Shown in pieces: positions 1 to 9,247 of a stretch of 64,000 nt of DNA (position 1 is its first letter; each line of letters opens with the position of its first letter). A program made the position numbers and the translations under genes. The notes under the pieces are model-generated. The model did no database searches. It saw nothing but the letters and a program-made list of their open reading frames with translations, and had not been told where the DNA came from. The DNA lies in the NCBI GenBank assembly GCA_022449345.1, contig JAKURL010000003.1, positions 34,082 through 98,081 of the forward strand, read 5' to 3'. The DNA is from Candidatus Thalassarchaeum sp. (GTDB lineage Archaea > Thermoplasmatota > Poseidoniia > Poseidoniales > Thalassarchaeaceae).

Positions 1-196
1 TTTTAGACGCCAATCCAGCGGCTCCGAAGCGAATTGCCTCAGAACGATCTCGCTGCCCTCGTTGTCGAGCATTTGCAATTTCCGCCTGCGAGTACTGCAA
101 TTCTTTCTGGAGTTCGGCTACCTTTGCTTCTAGTACAGCCATCCCATCTTCGGCTTCTTCCGTATCTTCGACGGCTTCCGACTCATCATCTGGCAT
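1..196 (-). CDS. grpE: GrpE nucleotide exchange factor, N-terminal part (gene runs off the left edge)
   Basis: Reverse-strand translation from ATG at 196: MPDDESEAVEDTEEAEDGMAVLEAKVAELQKELQYSQAEIANARQRGQRDRSEAIRFGAAGLASK; GrpE-like acidic/coiled-coil start and NxRxR...A..fg region. Not in the ORF track. Confidence 0.75.
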   Translation of the reverse strand, partial: MPDDESEAVEDTEEAEDGMAVLEAKVAELQKELQYSQAEIANARQRGQRDRSEAIRFGAAGLASK

Positions 197-255
197 GGTA
201 ACTCGGTTCCGAGCACCATTCAAGAATCCAATGGTTGTTCAGATTGCAACAAACC

Positions 256-2025
256 TCATTCTAGGTAGAAATATTCGCCGCTGGCCTTCTGTTCTCTGTC
301 TTTGCGACTACCTGGTTTGTTGATTCTAGGCCTATGTGATTCGTGATCCCTACGAAAAGTAACTTCGACGTCATTTAGGAATCTATTCATTCCTTTTCGC
401 GAAGACATGGGCCCTTCTGCATTACCATATGAACCACCCAATCCATCGAATACCAATAATGAATCTGAGACTATGTCGATGAAATAGATGTCATGGTCGA
501 TTACCATAGCCGCTTTTTCATTACTTTCCATAGTCCTTCGGATTGCTTTTGCGGCCTCCATCCTAGCGTTGGCATCAAGGTGAGCACTTGGTTCATCTAG
601 CAGGTATAAATCCGCTTCCTTTCCTAGGCAGATTGCAATACTTACAGCCTGCAACTCTCCACCAGATAGTTTCTTTGCGCGCAATTGTAATAGTTGGTCA
701 ACCTGTAAAGGTCTAATTACCTGAGTATGGAATTCACCACTCCGCCATTTTGCTCCAAGTTCTGTATCAAGCCAGTCCTGAACGCTCCCATCAAAATCAG
801 TATTGACATGCTGTGTTTTGTATGAAATGGCGGCATCCATGGTACACCAACCCTGATCAGGTTCCATCTCTCCTGCAATCATCTTGACCATTGTTGTCTT
901 TCCTGTTGCATTTGGTCCAACTACACCAACAACCTCGGCGCTACGAACTTCTCCATTCCCTGTCCTAAGTTCAAATTCTCCCAATTTTTTCTGCATATCT
1001 CCCCACTGCAATATTGGGGTTCCAACATCCATACCTCGGTCACGTCCTCTGAGAAATTGGATAGGCTTATCGCGAATACGTATGTTTTCTTCAGGAAGAT
1101 AACCTTCTAGATATGCATTTATTGCAGTTCTAGTAGTCCTTGGTGGTGTGAAAATCCCGTAGGCTGAGCGTTCACCGTATATTACGTGAATTAGGTCACA
1201 TAGAACATCAAGTATTGCTAAATCGTGTTCTACTACCAAAACTCTGTTCCCTTTCTCTGCTAATTCCCTGATAACTCCTACCATCCTCATTCTTTCATAT
1301 ATGTCCAAGTACGACGAGGGTTCATCGAAAAAGTAGACATCGGCTTCTTTCAGAAGCGTTGCACATATTGCTACGCGTTGTAATTCACCACCAGACAAGA
1401 CATCAAGATTTCTTTCCAAAATATGGTCTATACCCATTATTTTACTGAAATGAGAAAACTCGTCTCGTTCGTCAACCCTTTCAAGTAAATCTAGTACCTT
1501 TCCTTGGAAAATTTTGGGAAGTTTATCGATATACTGGGGCTTGACGGCAATTCTTACCTCTTCCTCTGCAACAAGCCCTAGATAATCCCTTAACTCACCC
1601 CTGGGAAATGTTGTGATTACATCTTCCCATTGGGGACTTGGGTTTCTCCAGTCTCCAAGATTAGGCGTGAAAGATCCTGATAGCAAATTAATCGCAGTTG
1701 ATTTTCCGATTCCGTTGGGCCCGAGAATTCCAACAATTTGCTCCTGTTTAGGGGACGGAAGACGAAATAATTTGAATGAGTTTTCTCCATAACTGTGAGT
1801 CAAATCTGTGTCTAATTCTTCTGGCAAGTTGATTATTTTCACAGCGTCGTCGGGACAGTGTTTCGCTCTCGTAAAGCAAACAGGGCACGCAGTTTCAAGG
1901 ATTCTACATTTGTCCCCCTCGATTTGAATACAATCTCTATCACACATTTCTGAGTATTTCTTTAGATATGCAAAGGCGTTGCTATTGGGTTTACAACGCT
2001 CCTCTAGAAGTATTGCCACCCTCAT
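256..2025 (-). CDS. ABCE1 / RNase L inhibitor-type ribosome recycling ATPase
   Basis: Two ABC domains (GPNGIGKST, LSGGELQR, FFDEPSSYLD; GPNATGKTT, LSGGELQA, LLDEPSAHLD) preceded by a cysteine-containing N-terminal domain; typical ABCE1 architecture. Confidence 0.95.
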   Translation of the reverse strand: MRVAILLEERCKPNSNAFAYLKKYSEMCDRDCIQIEGDKCRILETACPVCFTRAKHCPDDAVKIINLPEELDTDLTHSYGENSFKLFRLPSPKQEQIVGILGPNGIGKSTAINLLSGSFTPNLGDWRNPSPQWEDVITTFPRGELRDYLGLVAEEEVRIAVKPQYIDKLPKIFQGKVLDLLERVDERDEFSHFSKIMGIDHILERNLDVLSGGELQRVAICATLLKEADVYFFDEPSSYLDIYERMRMVGVIRELAEKGNRVLVVEHDLAILDVLCDLIHVIYGERSAYGIFTPPRTTRTAINAYLEGYLPEENIRIRDKPIQFLRGRDRGMDVGTPILQWGDMQKKLGEFELRTGNGEVRSAEVVGVVGPNATGKTTMVKMIAGEMEPDQGWCTMDAAISYKTQHVNTDFDGSVQDWLDTELGAKWRSGEFHTQVIRPLQVDQLLQLRAKKLSGGELQAVSIAICLGKEADLYLLDEPSAHLDANARMEAAKAIRRTMESNEKAAMVIDHDIYFIDIVSDSLLVFDGLGGSYGNAEGPMSSRKGMNRFLNDVEVTFRRDHESHRPRINKPGSRKDREQKASGEYFYLE

Positions 2026-2095
2026 AAATATCCCTCCGAATTACTATGCTCGATAATCTTCCCTTCTGACTTGACCTTCGCAAGCCGCTTCTTGC

Positions 2096-3346
2096 TCAAA
2101 GAGTAAGGAAGCGGTATCTCGCATATACATATGCGGCTAGAGAAATCTTCTCTGCCTTCGAAAGTTGTATACGCTCGGTGAAAACATCACCGTCGTTCTT
2201 GTTGATTTTCTTTAGTATGGATTCGTAGAAAGCCATCATTGCTGCAGGTGAATAACGAGATTGTCGATCTAACAGTGGAAGCAGTTTGAACGCCTTATCG
2301 CGATAGGATTCTGCTCTCTCAATGTACTCTTCAACGAACGGCTTCCAACCCGGATGTTTGAGTAATTCACCACCACTCTTGACATCATCCTCACTAATTC
2401 CGTACCTTCGTAAATCTTCAATTGGAAGGTAAATTCTGTCTCGCTCAGCATCCTCTGCAACGTCTCGTATGATGTTGGTCAGTTGCATGAAAATCCCCCA
2501 AGCTTCGGAGAATTCTCTTGCTTCTAATTCGGAGTATCCGTAAATTTCGATACAGACCAATCCAACGGTCGATGCAACTCGGTAGCAATAGGAATAGAGT
2601 TCTTCGAAGGTTTCGTATCGGTTGCGATGAAAGTCATCCTCCATTCCGCTAATCATATCGTCCAGTAATTGACGAGGGATCTTGTAGCGTCGAATGGTGT
2701 CTTTCAAAGCGATGAAAATCGGGTCTGTTGAGGTGACTTGACCGTACGCACTAGACAATTTCTTGCGGTAGTAGAAAAGTTGTGACATGCGGTCATCGTA
2801 ATGGTCTCGAGCGACGACAGGGCTAGTTCCAGTCAGCCTCTCGATGTGGGCTCTGTATTCTATCGATTCAGGGTCGTCTGAAGAGCCACCAGGGAATGAA
2901 TCGACATAGTCACCATCTGCAATATCATCAGCTCTACGGCAGAATGCGTAGTATGCACAAATCGCTCTACGTGCCTCATTTGGAAGATATTTGAACGAAT
3001 GATAGAAGTTTCCTGCCTCGATTCGAGTCAATTCTTCACAGTATTCGTACGCGGTTTCAATCATGTAATCCGGCACACCGGGTTCGGACCAAATCGCGGC
3101 ATCGATGTGCCCAAACGGATTAACTAACTCTCCACGAGAGCCGACGACACCCATGAATCGAGCACCTTCTCGAATGGTTTCTAGGGCGGTAATCGAAATT
3201 GCTCGGGCCGCTTCTCGGGTTAGGCTAACTGTAGATCTGACACCCTCGATACCCTTGTTTTCAACATCGGCATCCACGAGAGAAATGCTACGCTCAAGGT
3301 CGTACCGCAGATCACCTGCGGAATCGCTCCTCGTGTCTTGAGACAT
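2096..3346 (-). CDS. Squalene/phytoene synthase family protein, HpnD-like
   Basis: FCRRADDIADG first Asp motif and IIRDVAEDAERDRIYLPIEDL second Asp motif; likely start MSQDTRSD at 3346. Confidence 0.85.
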   Translation of the reverse strand: MSQDTRSDSAGDLRYDLERSISLVDADVENKGIEGVRSTVSLTREAARAISITALETIREGARFMGVVGSRGELVNPFGHIDAAIWSEPGVPDYMIETAYEYCEELTRIEAGNFYHSFKYLPNEARRAICAYYAFCRRADDIADGDYVDSFPGGSSDDPESIEYRAHIERLTGTSPVVARDHYDDRMSQLFYYRKKLSSAYGQVTSTDPIFIALKDTIRRYKIPRQLLDDMISGMEDDFHRNRYETFEELYSYCYRVASTVGLVCIEIYGYSELEAREFSEAWGIFMQLTNIIRDVAEDAERDRIYLPIEDLRRYGISEDDVKSGGELLKHPGWKPFVEEYIERAESYRDKAFKLLPLLDRQSRYSPAAMMAFYESILKKINKNDGDVFTERIQLSKAEKISLAAYVYARYRFLTL

Positions 3347-3432
3347 GGTAACGCCGAACGCGAGCCCCCGTCGTTCGCTCTTGAACCTCACCCTCGCGCG
3401 CGTGCAGGCCGCCTCAGCGGCCTATAGTCGGT

Positions 3433-4452
3433 TTAGGAGTCATTTCTAGCCCTATTTACAGCATTGTTGAGAATTCGGTTTTCCATCGGTTTGAAACGTG
3501 TTGAAATACTACATGAAATGGCAATTTTCTTGATTCTACCACGGTCGACTTTGATTCTCTCATAAGCATCGAGTACATTACCGGTTCGAAGTAGTGCAAG
3601 AGTCTCTAAGCCAATTACAACAGGTAGCATACAAGCCATTCGGAGACTACGGTATTTTCGTGGAATCATTCGAATATAACTTATTGCGGCTTCATAGTGA
3701 TGGCAGGTTAAGTCGAGATAGGAATCGTAGAGCGGTCTGAAAGCCGTAATTGATTCTGGATTCCTAAGGTCCTCGTAGCTTAGCCCAATCTCCGCTAATC
3801 TTTCACTCGGTATGTAGCAGCGACCCAAGGCCAAATCCGCAGGAATATCTCTCAGAATGTTCGTCATTTGCAGTGCCTTTCCGAAGCGAATCCCCAGCGA
3901 ATCAAATGTCGCGGTGTCGGCAATATCTCCTGACAATTCGTTCTGCAGAGTAATCGCCGTCCAGAACTCTCCAACGCTTCCAGCCACCCTGTATGCATAA
4001 TCATCCAATTCAGAATCATTTTCTAAGCAGGTGAGTTCAGATCCAAGAGCCCCAAACCTGACCAAATCGAGCCTCTGTCCCGAGATGATCACATCCAGAC
4101 AGCGTTGCATCAAAACAGCATCCTGTGAAGCCATATTCCGATATGCAGCTACAACAGAATCCAGGTTTTCTAGCAATCTTTTCTCATCAACATCGTCTTG
4201 AATTACGGCAATATTTGTCAAGTCGAGAGGTGCATCACCGACGAGGTTTTTCTGATATCCATCGAGAGCTTCAATCAATGCTTCAGCATCTTCTGTTTTG
4301 GAATCTGCAATCGTGTCTGCTAACCTCGCTAGAAGATAGAGTAGACCAACTTGATCTCGAACACTATTCGGGAGAGTTGTAAGTGTCAAATGGAAGGAAC
4401 GAGAGGTGGCCTTGAGCAGCCCATCAATGTGCTCGTCAATTACCTCAGCCAT
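3433..4452 (-). CDS. Squalene/phytoene synthase family protein, HpnC-like
   Basis: SRSFHLTLTTLP, LARLADTIADS, NILRDIPADLALGRCYIPSERL motifs; adjacent to HpnD- and HpnE-like genes. Confidence 0.82.
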   Translation of the reverse strand: MAEVIDEHIDGLLKATSRSFHLTLTTLPNSVRDQVGLLYLLARLADTIADSKTEDAEALIEALDGYQKNLVGDAPLDLTNIAVIQDDVDEKRLLENLDSVVAAYRNMASQDAVLMQRCLDVIISGQRLDLVRFGALGSELTCLENDSELDDYAYRVAGSVGEFWTAITLQNELSGDIADTATFDSLGIRFGKALQMTNILRDIPADLALGRCYIPSERLAEIGLSYEDLRNPESITAFRPLYDSYLDLTCHHYEAAISYIRMIPRKYRSLRMACMLPVVIGLETLALLRTGNVLDAYERIKVDRGRIKKIAISCSISTRFKPMENRILNNAVNRARNDS

Positions 4453-4506
4453 GCTTCTTTCACCTCCGGCACAATCGCTTATCTGTTGAGTGCTTCGCAG
4501 ATTCTT

Positions 4507-5973
4507 CTATTTCCACACTCTCCAATCTTTGTCTCCTCTATTAGGGGAATTTGGCCAGTCCAGCCAACTATCGTCGTGATGCCAACCAGTAAAGTCTCTA
4601 ACTCCGTTCAGTTCTAGATAAGTTGCTGCAGCAGTGAGTCCGGACCTCGTTGAGGCTTCTAGAGTGGAAGGCCAATCGATGTTTATCCAATCTCCTCCCA
4701 AAATCACTCCTTCGCCAGCGTCTAAGGGATTTGGGCGAAGGCGTTGAGATCCTGCCATTAGGGCCGTAGTGGCCCGATTAATTCTAACAACGCGGAAGTC
4801 GATTAATGCCGGAGATTGCGGGAATGCAGTTTCGATTACCCTTTTGTATTCGTTCCTAATCAATTCATCCGCCCAGTCGATATATGGGTCAGCGTAGGAC
4901 ACAGGGCTGGAAATCCAGTGACCCGGCAAACCACCTCTCTCTCCGTCATCGAGTTCACCAGAGCGGTCGAATAACATCTGAATCAATGGTTCATCACAAC
5001 AGATCACGAAAGGTGTACCATCGGGTAGCACAGGTCCCTCATGGAACGCGTGAATTCCGATTTGAGATGTGTTGCCCAATTTCGCGAGTCGTTCTGCAAC
5101 GTCGTGTGAAGCAAGGCTTGCTGTTGATCCTGTGAGAAGCCTCGCAGTGGCTGTAATTGGTGTGCAAATAATTACTGTTGAAGCGGCATGAAATCCATCT
5201 ATTGTATTCACACCCGTAACCTTTCCACTTTCTCGGAATAGACTCGTAGCAGAGGTTGAGAGATGGACTTCAACACCTGCAGCCGCTAGAGTTCTTCGTA
5301 GGGCAGAGGAAACTGCCTGCGTAAAGTCTGTAGTGAAGCAACCAACATCGAATGTATCTACTTGACTAAAGAATGCCTTGTTGAACAAGAAGATCGCAGA
5401 TGCAGCACTGGCCTGAGCGGAATTGATGTTTAGCGCCAATCGGATGATTGGATTCCAAAATCGAGCGATTGCTCTCTTGCTCTGGCCATTGTCCTCTAGC
5501 CATTGCAAGAAAGTTAGGTCATCTAGTTCTCTCCTTTGTTCCTCAGTCGTACTTTGAATCGCTTTGACTGCCTTCTGCATCGCCATTTTATCTACTAATC
5601 CAAGGAAACTCGCATTAAGAAAAGCGGTGGTTAGATGGTTTGGTGGAGGCAATTTACCAGAGTGAATTGTCGATATTCGCCCTTCCCCCACCTCTAGGAA
5701 TGGCAACATGGTCGAATCTTGCAATTTTACAACATCTCTCACCTCACAAGTTGCCAATAGTTGAAGAAAGCGGCTGTAAGTCCGGAAAATCACATTCTGA
5801 GTACTGTCAATTTGCCTGTTAAGTCCACTGATTTTGATGCTGTTGAAACGCCCTCCCAACCTGTTGGAAGCCTCTAGCAAAGTGACATTCACACCTCGTC
5901 CCGCAAGGGCAAGAGCAGAAGCACAACCGGCTATGCCTCCACCTAATACTACCACTCGCGATTGCAAACTCAC
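4507..5973 (-). CDS. FAD-dependent amine oxidase-family protein, HpnE-like (hydroxysqualene dehydroxylase)
   Basis: GxGxxG dinucleotide motif VVVLGGGIAGCASALALAGRGVNVTLLEAS, NRLGGR, FWNPIIRLALN; clustered with two squalene-synthase-like genes. Confidence 0.8.
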   Translation of the reverse strand: MSLQSRVVVLGGGIAGCASALALAGRGVNVTLLEASNRLGGRFNSIKISGLNRQIDSTQNVIFRTYSRFLQLLATCEVRDVVKLQDSTMLPFLEVGEGRISTIHSGKLPPPNHLTTAFLNASFLGLVDKMAMQKAVKAIQSTTEEQRRELDDLTFLQWLEDNGQSKRAIARFWNPIIRLALNINSAQASAASAIFLFNKAFFSQVDTFDVGCFTTDFTQAVSSALRRTLAAAGVEVHLSTSATSLFRESGKVTGVNTIDGFHAASTVIICTPITATARLLTGSTASLASHDVAERLAKLGNTSQIGIHAFHEGPVLPDGTPFVICCDEPLIQMLFDRSGELDDGERGGLPGHWISSPVSYADPYIDWADELIRNEYKRVIETAFPQSPALIDFRVVRINRATTALMAGSQRLRPNPLDAGEGVILGGDWINIDWPSTLEASTRSGLTAAATYLELNGVRDFTGWHHDDSWLDWPNSPNRGDKDWRVWK

Positions 5974-6037
5974 GAACGCTTGGCTGCATTCTTTGGGTTA
6001 AGACCCTCCGTGAGTCCACGGGCTTAGAGTTCGGTCT

Positions 6038-6961
6038 TCATAGAAGACCGGCTTGTTCCAAAGCGATCTTCAGCGTGGCGCCGATTTCGGAGGGGTCTCT
6101 AGCTATGTGGATGCCTGCCGCCTCGAAAGCGGCAAATTTCTCGGCGGCTGTCCCCTTACCTCCAGAGATGATGGCGCCCGCGTGCCCCATTCTCTTGCCA
6201 GGTGGAGCAGTCGCCCCAGCCACGAAGCCGACAATCGGCTTGCTGAAGTTATCTGCGACCCAAGCCGCTGCCTCCTCCTCGGCAGTACCACCAATCTCGC
6301 CAATCAGCACCACTGCCTCAGTCTCAGGATCCTCTTCGAAAGCCGCTAGGCAGTCGATGAACCCAGTCCCACTGACGGGGTCGCCACCAATTCCTATACA
6401 TGTGGTCTGACCTTCGCCTACGCTCATCGTCTGAGCCACTGCCTCGTATGTGAGAGTGCCAGATTTCGAGATAACACCGATTCTTCCCTTGGCGTGGATA
6501 TACCCAGGCATGATTCCGACCTTGCAGCCTCCATCTTCTCCGGGCGTGATGATTCCCGGGCAGTTTGGCCCAATCAGCCTGATTCCGGGTATCTTTGAGA
6601 TATGTCCGACGGATCGGACCATATCGAGGGTTGGAATACCCTCGGTGATGCAAACTATCAGTCCCTCTCCCTTGATTTCGTTGAACGCATCGGCAGCTTC
6701 GATGATTGCCGAGGCTGCGAATCTAGCTGGCACGTAAATCACGCTGACATCAGCATCAGTTTGGGAAATTGCTTCGGTCATATCATCGAACACAGGGACC
6801 TCACGACCGGGCAGTTCAACCATCTGTCCTCCCTTGCCGGGAGTGACTCCACCTACCACATCGGTCCCGTACTCTATCATCCGGGTAGCGTGAAATGTGC
6901 CTTGACTTCCAGTGATGCCCTGAACTAGGACTTTGCTCGTTTCATCGATCCAGATGCTCAA
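6038..6961 (-). CDS. sucD: Succinyl-CoA ligase alpha subunit
   Basis: [57 protein letters not shown]. Confidence 0.97.
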   Translation of the reverse strand: MSIWIDETSKVLVQGITGSQGTFHATRMIEYGTDVVGGVTPGKGGQMVELPGREVPVFDDMTEAISQTDADVSVIYVPARFAASAIIEAADAFNEIKGEGLIVCITEGIPTLDMVRSVGHISKIPGIRLIGPNCPGIITPGEDGGCKVGIMPGYIHAKGRIGVISKSGTLTYEAVAQTMSVGEGQTTCIGIGGDPVSGTGFIDCLAAFEEDPETEAVVLIGEIGGTAEEEAAAWVADNFSKPIVGFVAGATAPPGKRMGHAGAIISGGKGTAAEKFAAFEAAGIHIARDPSEIGATLKIALEQAGLL

Positions 6962-8169
6962 GCCTTCGCCCCCTCTAGAGCTGCGACAATTGCTTCAGCT
7001 CCCTCGGCTAGTGTACTTACAGTAGTGACTTCCAAGGAACTCTCCTCTAGGACAGTCCTGCCTTCGACATGGTTGGTGCCAGAGAATCGGACTACAAGTG
7101 GAACCGACAAACCGACCTCTCTGGATGCATCGATAATGCTTCTAGCCACCATATCACAGCGGATGATGCCCCCGAAGATGTTCACTAGGATGCCTTCCAC
7201 ATTAGGATCCTCTAGAATGATACCGAATGCAGTAGTAATTGATTCCTTATTTGCCCCTCCTCCAATGTCTAGGAAGTTGGCGGGCTCACCACCGTACAGT
7301 TTGATGACATCCATCGATGCCATTGCAAGGCCAGCACCGTTGACGAGGCAACCGATATCACCATCAAGTTTGACGTAGGAAAGACCTGCTTCCTTGGCGC
7401 GAGTTTCGGTCGGCTCTTCTTCAGACAAATCTCTTAATTCACCCCAATCCGTGTGTCGGAATGAGGCGTTTTCGTCGAAACTAACCTTAGCGTCAAGAGC
7501 GACCATTTCGTCTGACTTAGTTCGAACTAGAGGATTGATTTCTACCATCGAGCAATCGTTTGAAACGAATAGGTCGTAGAGGCTTCCGATCATTCCTAAG
7601 AAGTCCTTCAAGGCAGCACCTGATAGACCTAGAGCCATACCGAGTTTTCTCTTTTGGGATTCAAGCAAATCTGCTTGCGGATCAACCCATATTTTGTGAA
7701 TTGCTTCAGGAGTGTTTTCGGCAACCTCTTCGATATCCATACCTCCTTCCGTCGAGGCCATGATTAGTACTGCCTTTGCTTCCCTATCGACTAACAAGGC
7801 AAGGTAGTATTCATGTGCGATTTCACAACCAGCCTCGACGTAGAGATTACTGACTAATTTCCCAGCAGGTCCCGTCTGCTTAGTTACGAGTATATGTCCC
7901 AGGATGTTTTCAGCATAGGTTTCCACTTCATCACGGGAGAAAGCAATCTTGACACCGCCCTCCATTAGGAGGTCTCCAGAAGTCGGGCAGTACAGGTTGC
8001 CCTTGCCTCGCCCACCGGCATGGATTTGACTCTTGACTGCGACTACTTTTGAGCCAAGAGAATCGTATGCAGCAAGGGCTTCTTTGACACTTTTGCAGTG
8101 CACGCCATCCTGCACCTTGACACCCGCGGAACGGAAGAGCTGCTTACCCTGATACTCGTGGATGTTCAT
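6958..8169 (-). CDS. sucC: Succinyl-CoA ligase beta subunit
   Basis: [17 protein letters not shown] start at 8169; ADP-grasp motifs, [11 protein letters not shown]; 4-bp overlap with sucD. The ORF-track extension to 8370 is likely spurious. Confidence 0.97.
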   Translation of the reverse strand: MNIHEYQGKQLFRSAGVKVQDGVHCKSVKEALAAYDSLGSKVVAVKSQIHAGGRGKGNLYCPTSGDLLMEGGVKIAFSRDEVETYAENILGHILVTKQTGPAGKLVSNLYVEAGCEIAHEYYLALLVDREAKAVLIMASTEGGMDIEEVAENTPEAIHKIWVDPQADLLESQKRKLGMALGLSGAALKDFLGMIGSLYDLFVSNDCSMVEINPLVRTKSDEMVALDAKVSFDENASFRHTDWGELRDLSEEEPTETRAKEAGLSYVKLDGDIGCLVNGAGLAMASMDVIKLYGGEPANFLDIGGGANKESITTAFGIILEDPNVEGILVNIFGGIIRCDMVARSIIDASREVGLSVPLVVRFSGTNHVEGRTVLEESSLEVTTVSTLAEGAEAIVAALEGAKA

Positions 8170-8278
8170 GTCGACGGTCCGACGACCTAACACCCGTCTT
8201 TCAACGATGCGCTTAGAGGGTATGCGGGAGTCGTCGGGGACACGAAGTGCTGAAAGTGGTAATTGTGCCCGACCAACC

Positions 8279-9241
8279 ATGGACGTAGTGGTTCTGGCCG
8301 GTGGATTTGGCACTCGCTTGCGTCCATGGACTGAAACAATCCCCAAACCACTATTGCCTATTCTTGACAAGTCAATGATTGAGCATGTTCTAGATGTATT
8401 GCCTGAATCTCAAGTTGACAAGGTTCTCATCGCCGCTGGTTACGGTGTAGAACAGATGCGGGAACATTTCAAGGAAACCCCCTTACCCTACGAGGTTGTC
8501 ATTGTTGAAGAAACTGAACCTCTAGGCACTGGAGGGGCGATTGTAAACTGCCGAGAGCATCTTTCAGGAGGGACTTTCTGTGTTATCAATGGAGATTTGA
8601 TTACTAGCCTTAAGGTCGAAGAGATGCTTGAATTCCACAAACAAAATGGCGGTATTGCAACCATTTCCCTCTGGGAAGTTGAAGACCCATCTCGGTTTGG
8701 TGTCGCTGACTACAAAGCAGATACTGGCAAGATAATGAGATTCCAAGAGAAACCTGCAATCGAAGAAGCATATTCTAATCTAATCAACGCTGGAACTTAC
8801 ATCCTTGAGCAAGAAATATTCGACTTTATGCCAGACGAGGCTCATAGCATCGAGAGAGACATTTACGAGAAGATTGCAGAGACTGGTGCATTGAATGGAT
8901 TCCCCTTCGCAGGCATGTTTGTTGACGCAGACACACCTCCTTCATTTGTCGAAGCCAGCCAAGCTTGCATCACTTCTGGTCGATTCGCAACCGGTCAAGT
9001 AGCAGGCGATTCATGGATTGGAGAAGGTTGCGAAAATTTTGGTGAAGTAATTGGCAGCTCTCTTGGCTCTAATGTCATCGTAGGAGAAGGCTCATCGATT
9101 CACAACTCAGTGATTCTAGAAGGTGCAATTATTGGGTCTAATTGTCAATTGCACGGCTGCTTAATTGGTAAGAGCGCGGAAGTAAATGACGGCTCTAATC
9201 TTAATAGCAAAATCGTGGGTCACGGGTCTAAAGTTGAGTGA
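8279..9241 (+). CDS. Sugar-phosphate nucleotidyltransferase with left-handed beta-helix-like C-terminus
   Basis: MDVVVLAGGFGTRLRPWTETIPKPLLPILDKSMIEHVL; VINGDLI; hexapeptide-like repeats near C-terminus. Confidence 0.92.
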   Translation: MDVVVLAGGFGTRLRPWTETIPKPLLPILDKSMIEHVLDVLPESQVDKVLIAAGYGVEQMREHFKETPLPYEVVIVEETEPLGTGGAIVNCREHLSGGTFCVINGDLITSLKVEEMLEFHKQNGGIATISLWEVEDPSRFGVADYKADTGKIMRFQEKPAIEEAYSNLINAGTYILEQEIFDFMPDEAHSIERDIYEKIAETGALNGFPFAGMFVDADTPPSFVEASQACITSGRFATGQVAGDSWIGEGCENFGEVIGSSLGSNVIVGEGSSIHNSVILEGAIIGSNCQLHGCLIGKSAEVNDGSNLNSKIVGHGSKVE

Positions 9242-9247
9242 GATAAA

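Noticed and set aside
884-1102. ORF on + strand antisense to ABCE1 (and many similar antisense ORFs in the track, for example 6075-6410, 17021-17293, 36565-36912, 39692-40105)
   Set aside because: Lie entirely opposite strongly supported genes, low-complexity or unrecognisable products; typical shadow ORFs.
3406-3423. AGGCCGC-CTCA-GCGGCCT hairpin between the HpnC- and HpnD-like genes
   Set aside because: Perfect 7-bp stem, but alone and without a U tract it cannot be distinguished from a generic intergenic hairpin.
8170-8370. N-terminal extension of sucC and of the overlapping nucleotidyltransferase ORF (8162-8278)
   Set aside because: Conserved starts [10 protein letters not shown] (8169) and MDVVVLAGG (8279) are evident; extensions are divergent-promoter DNA that happens to be open.
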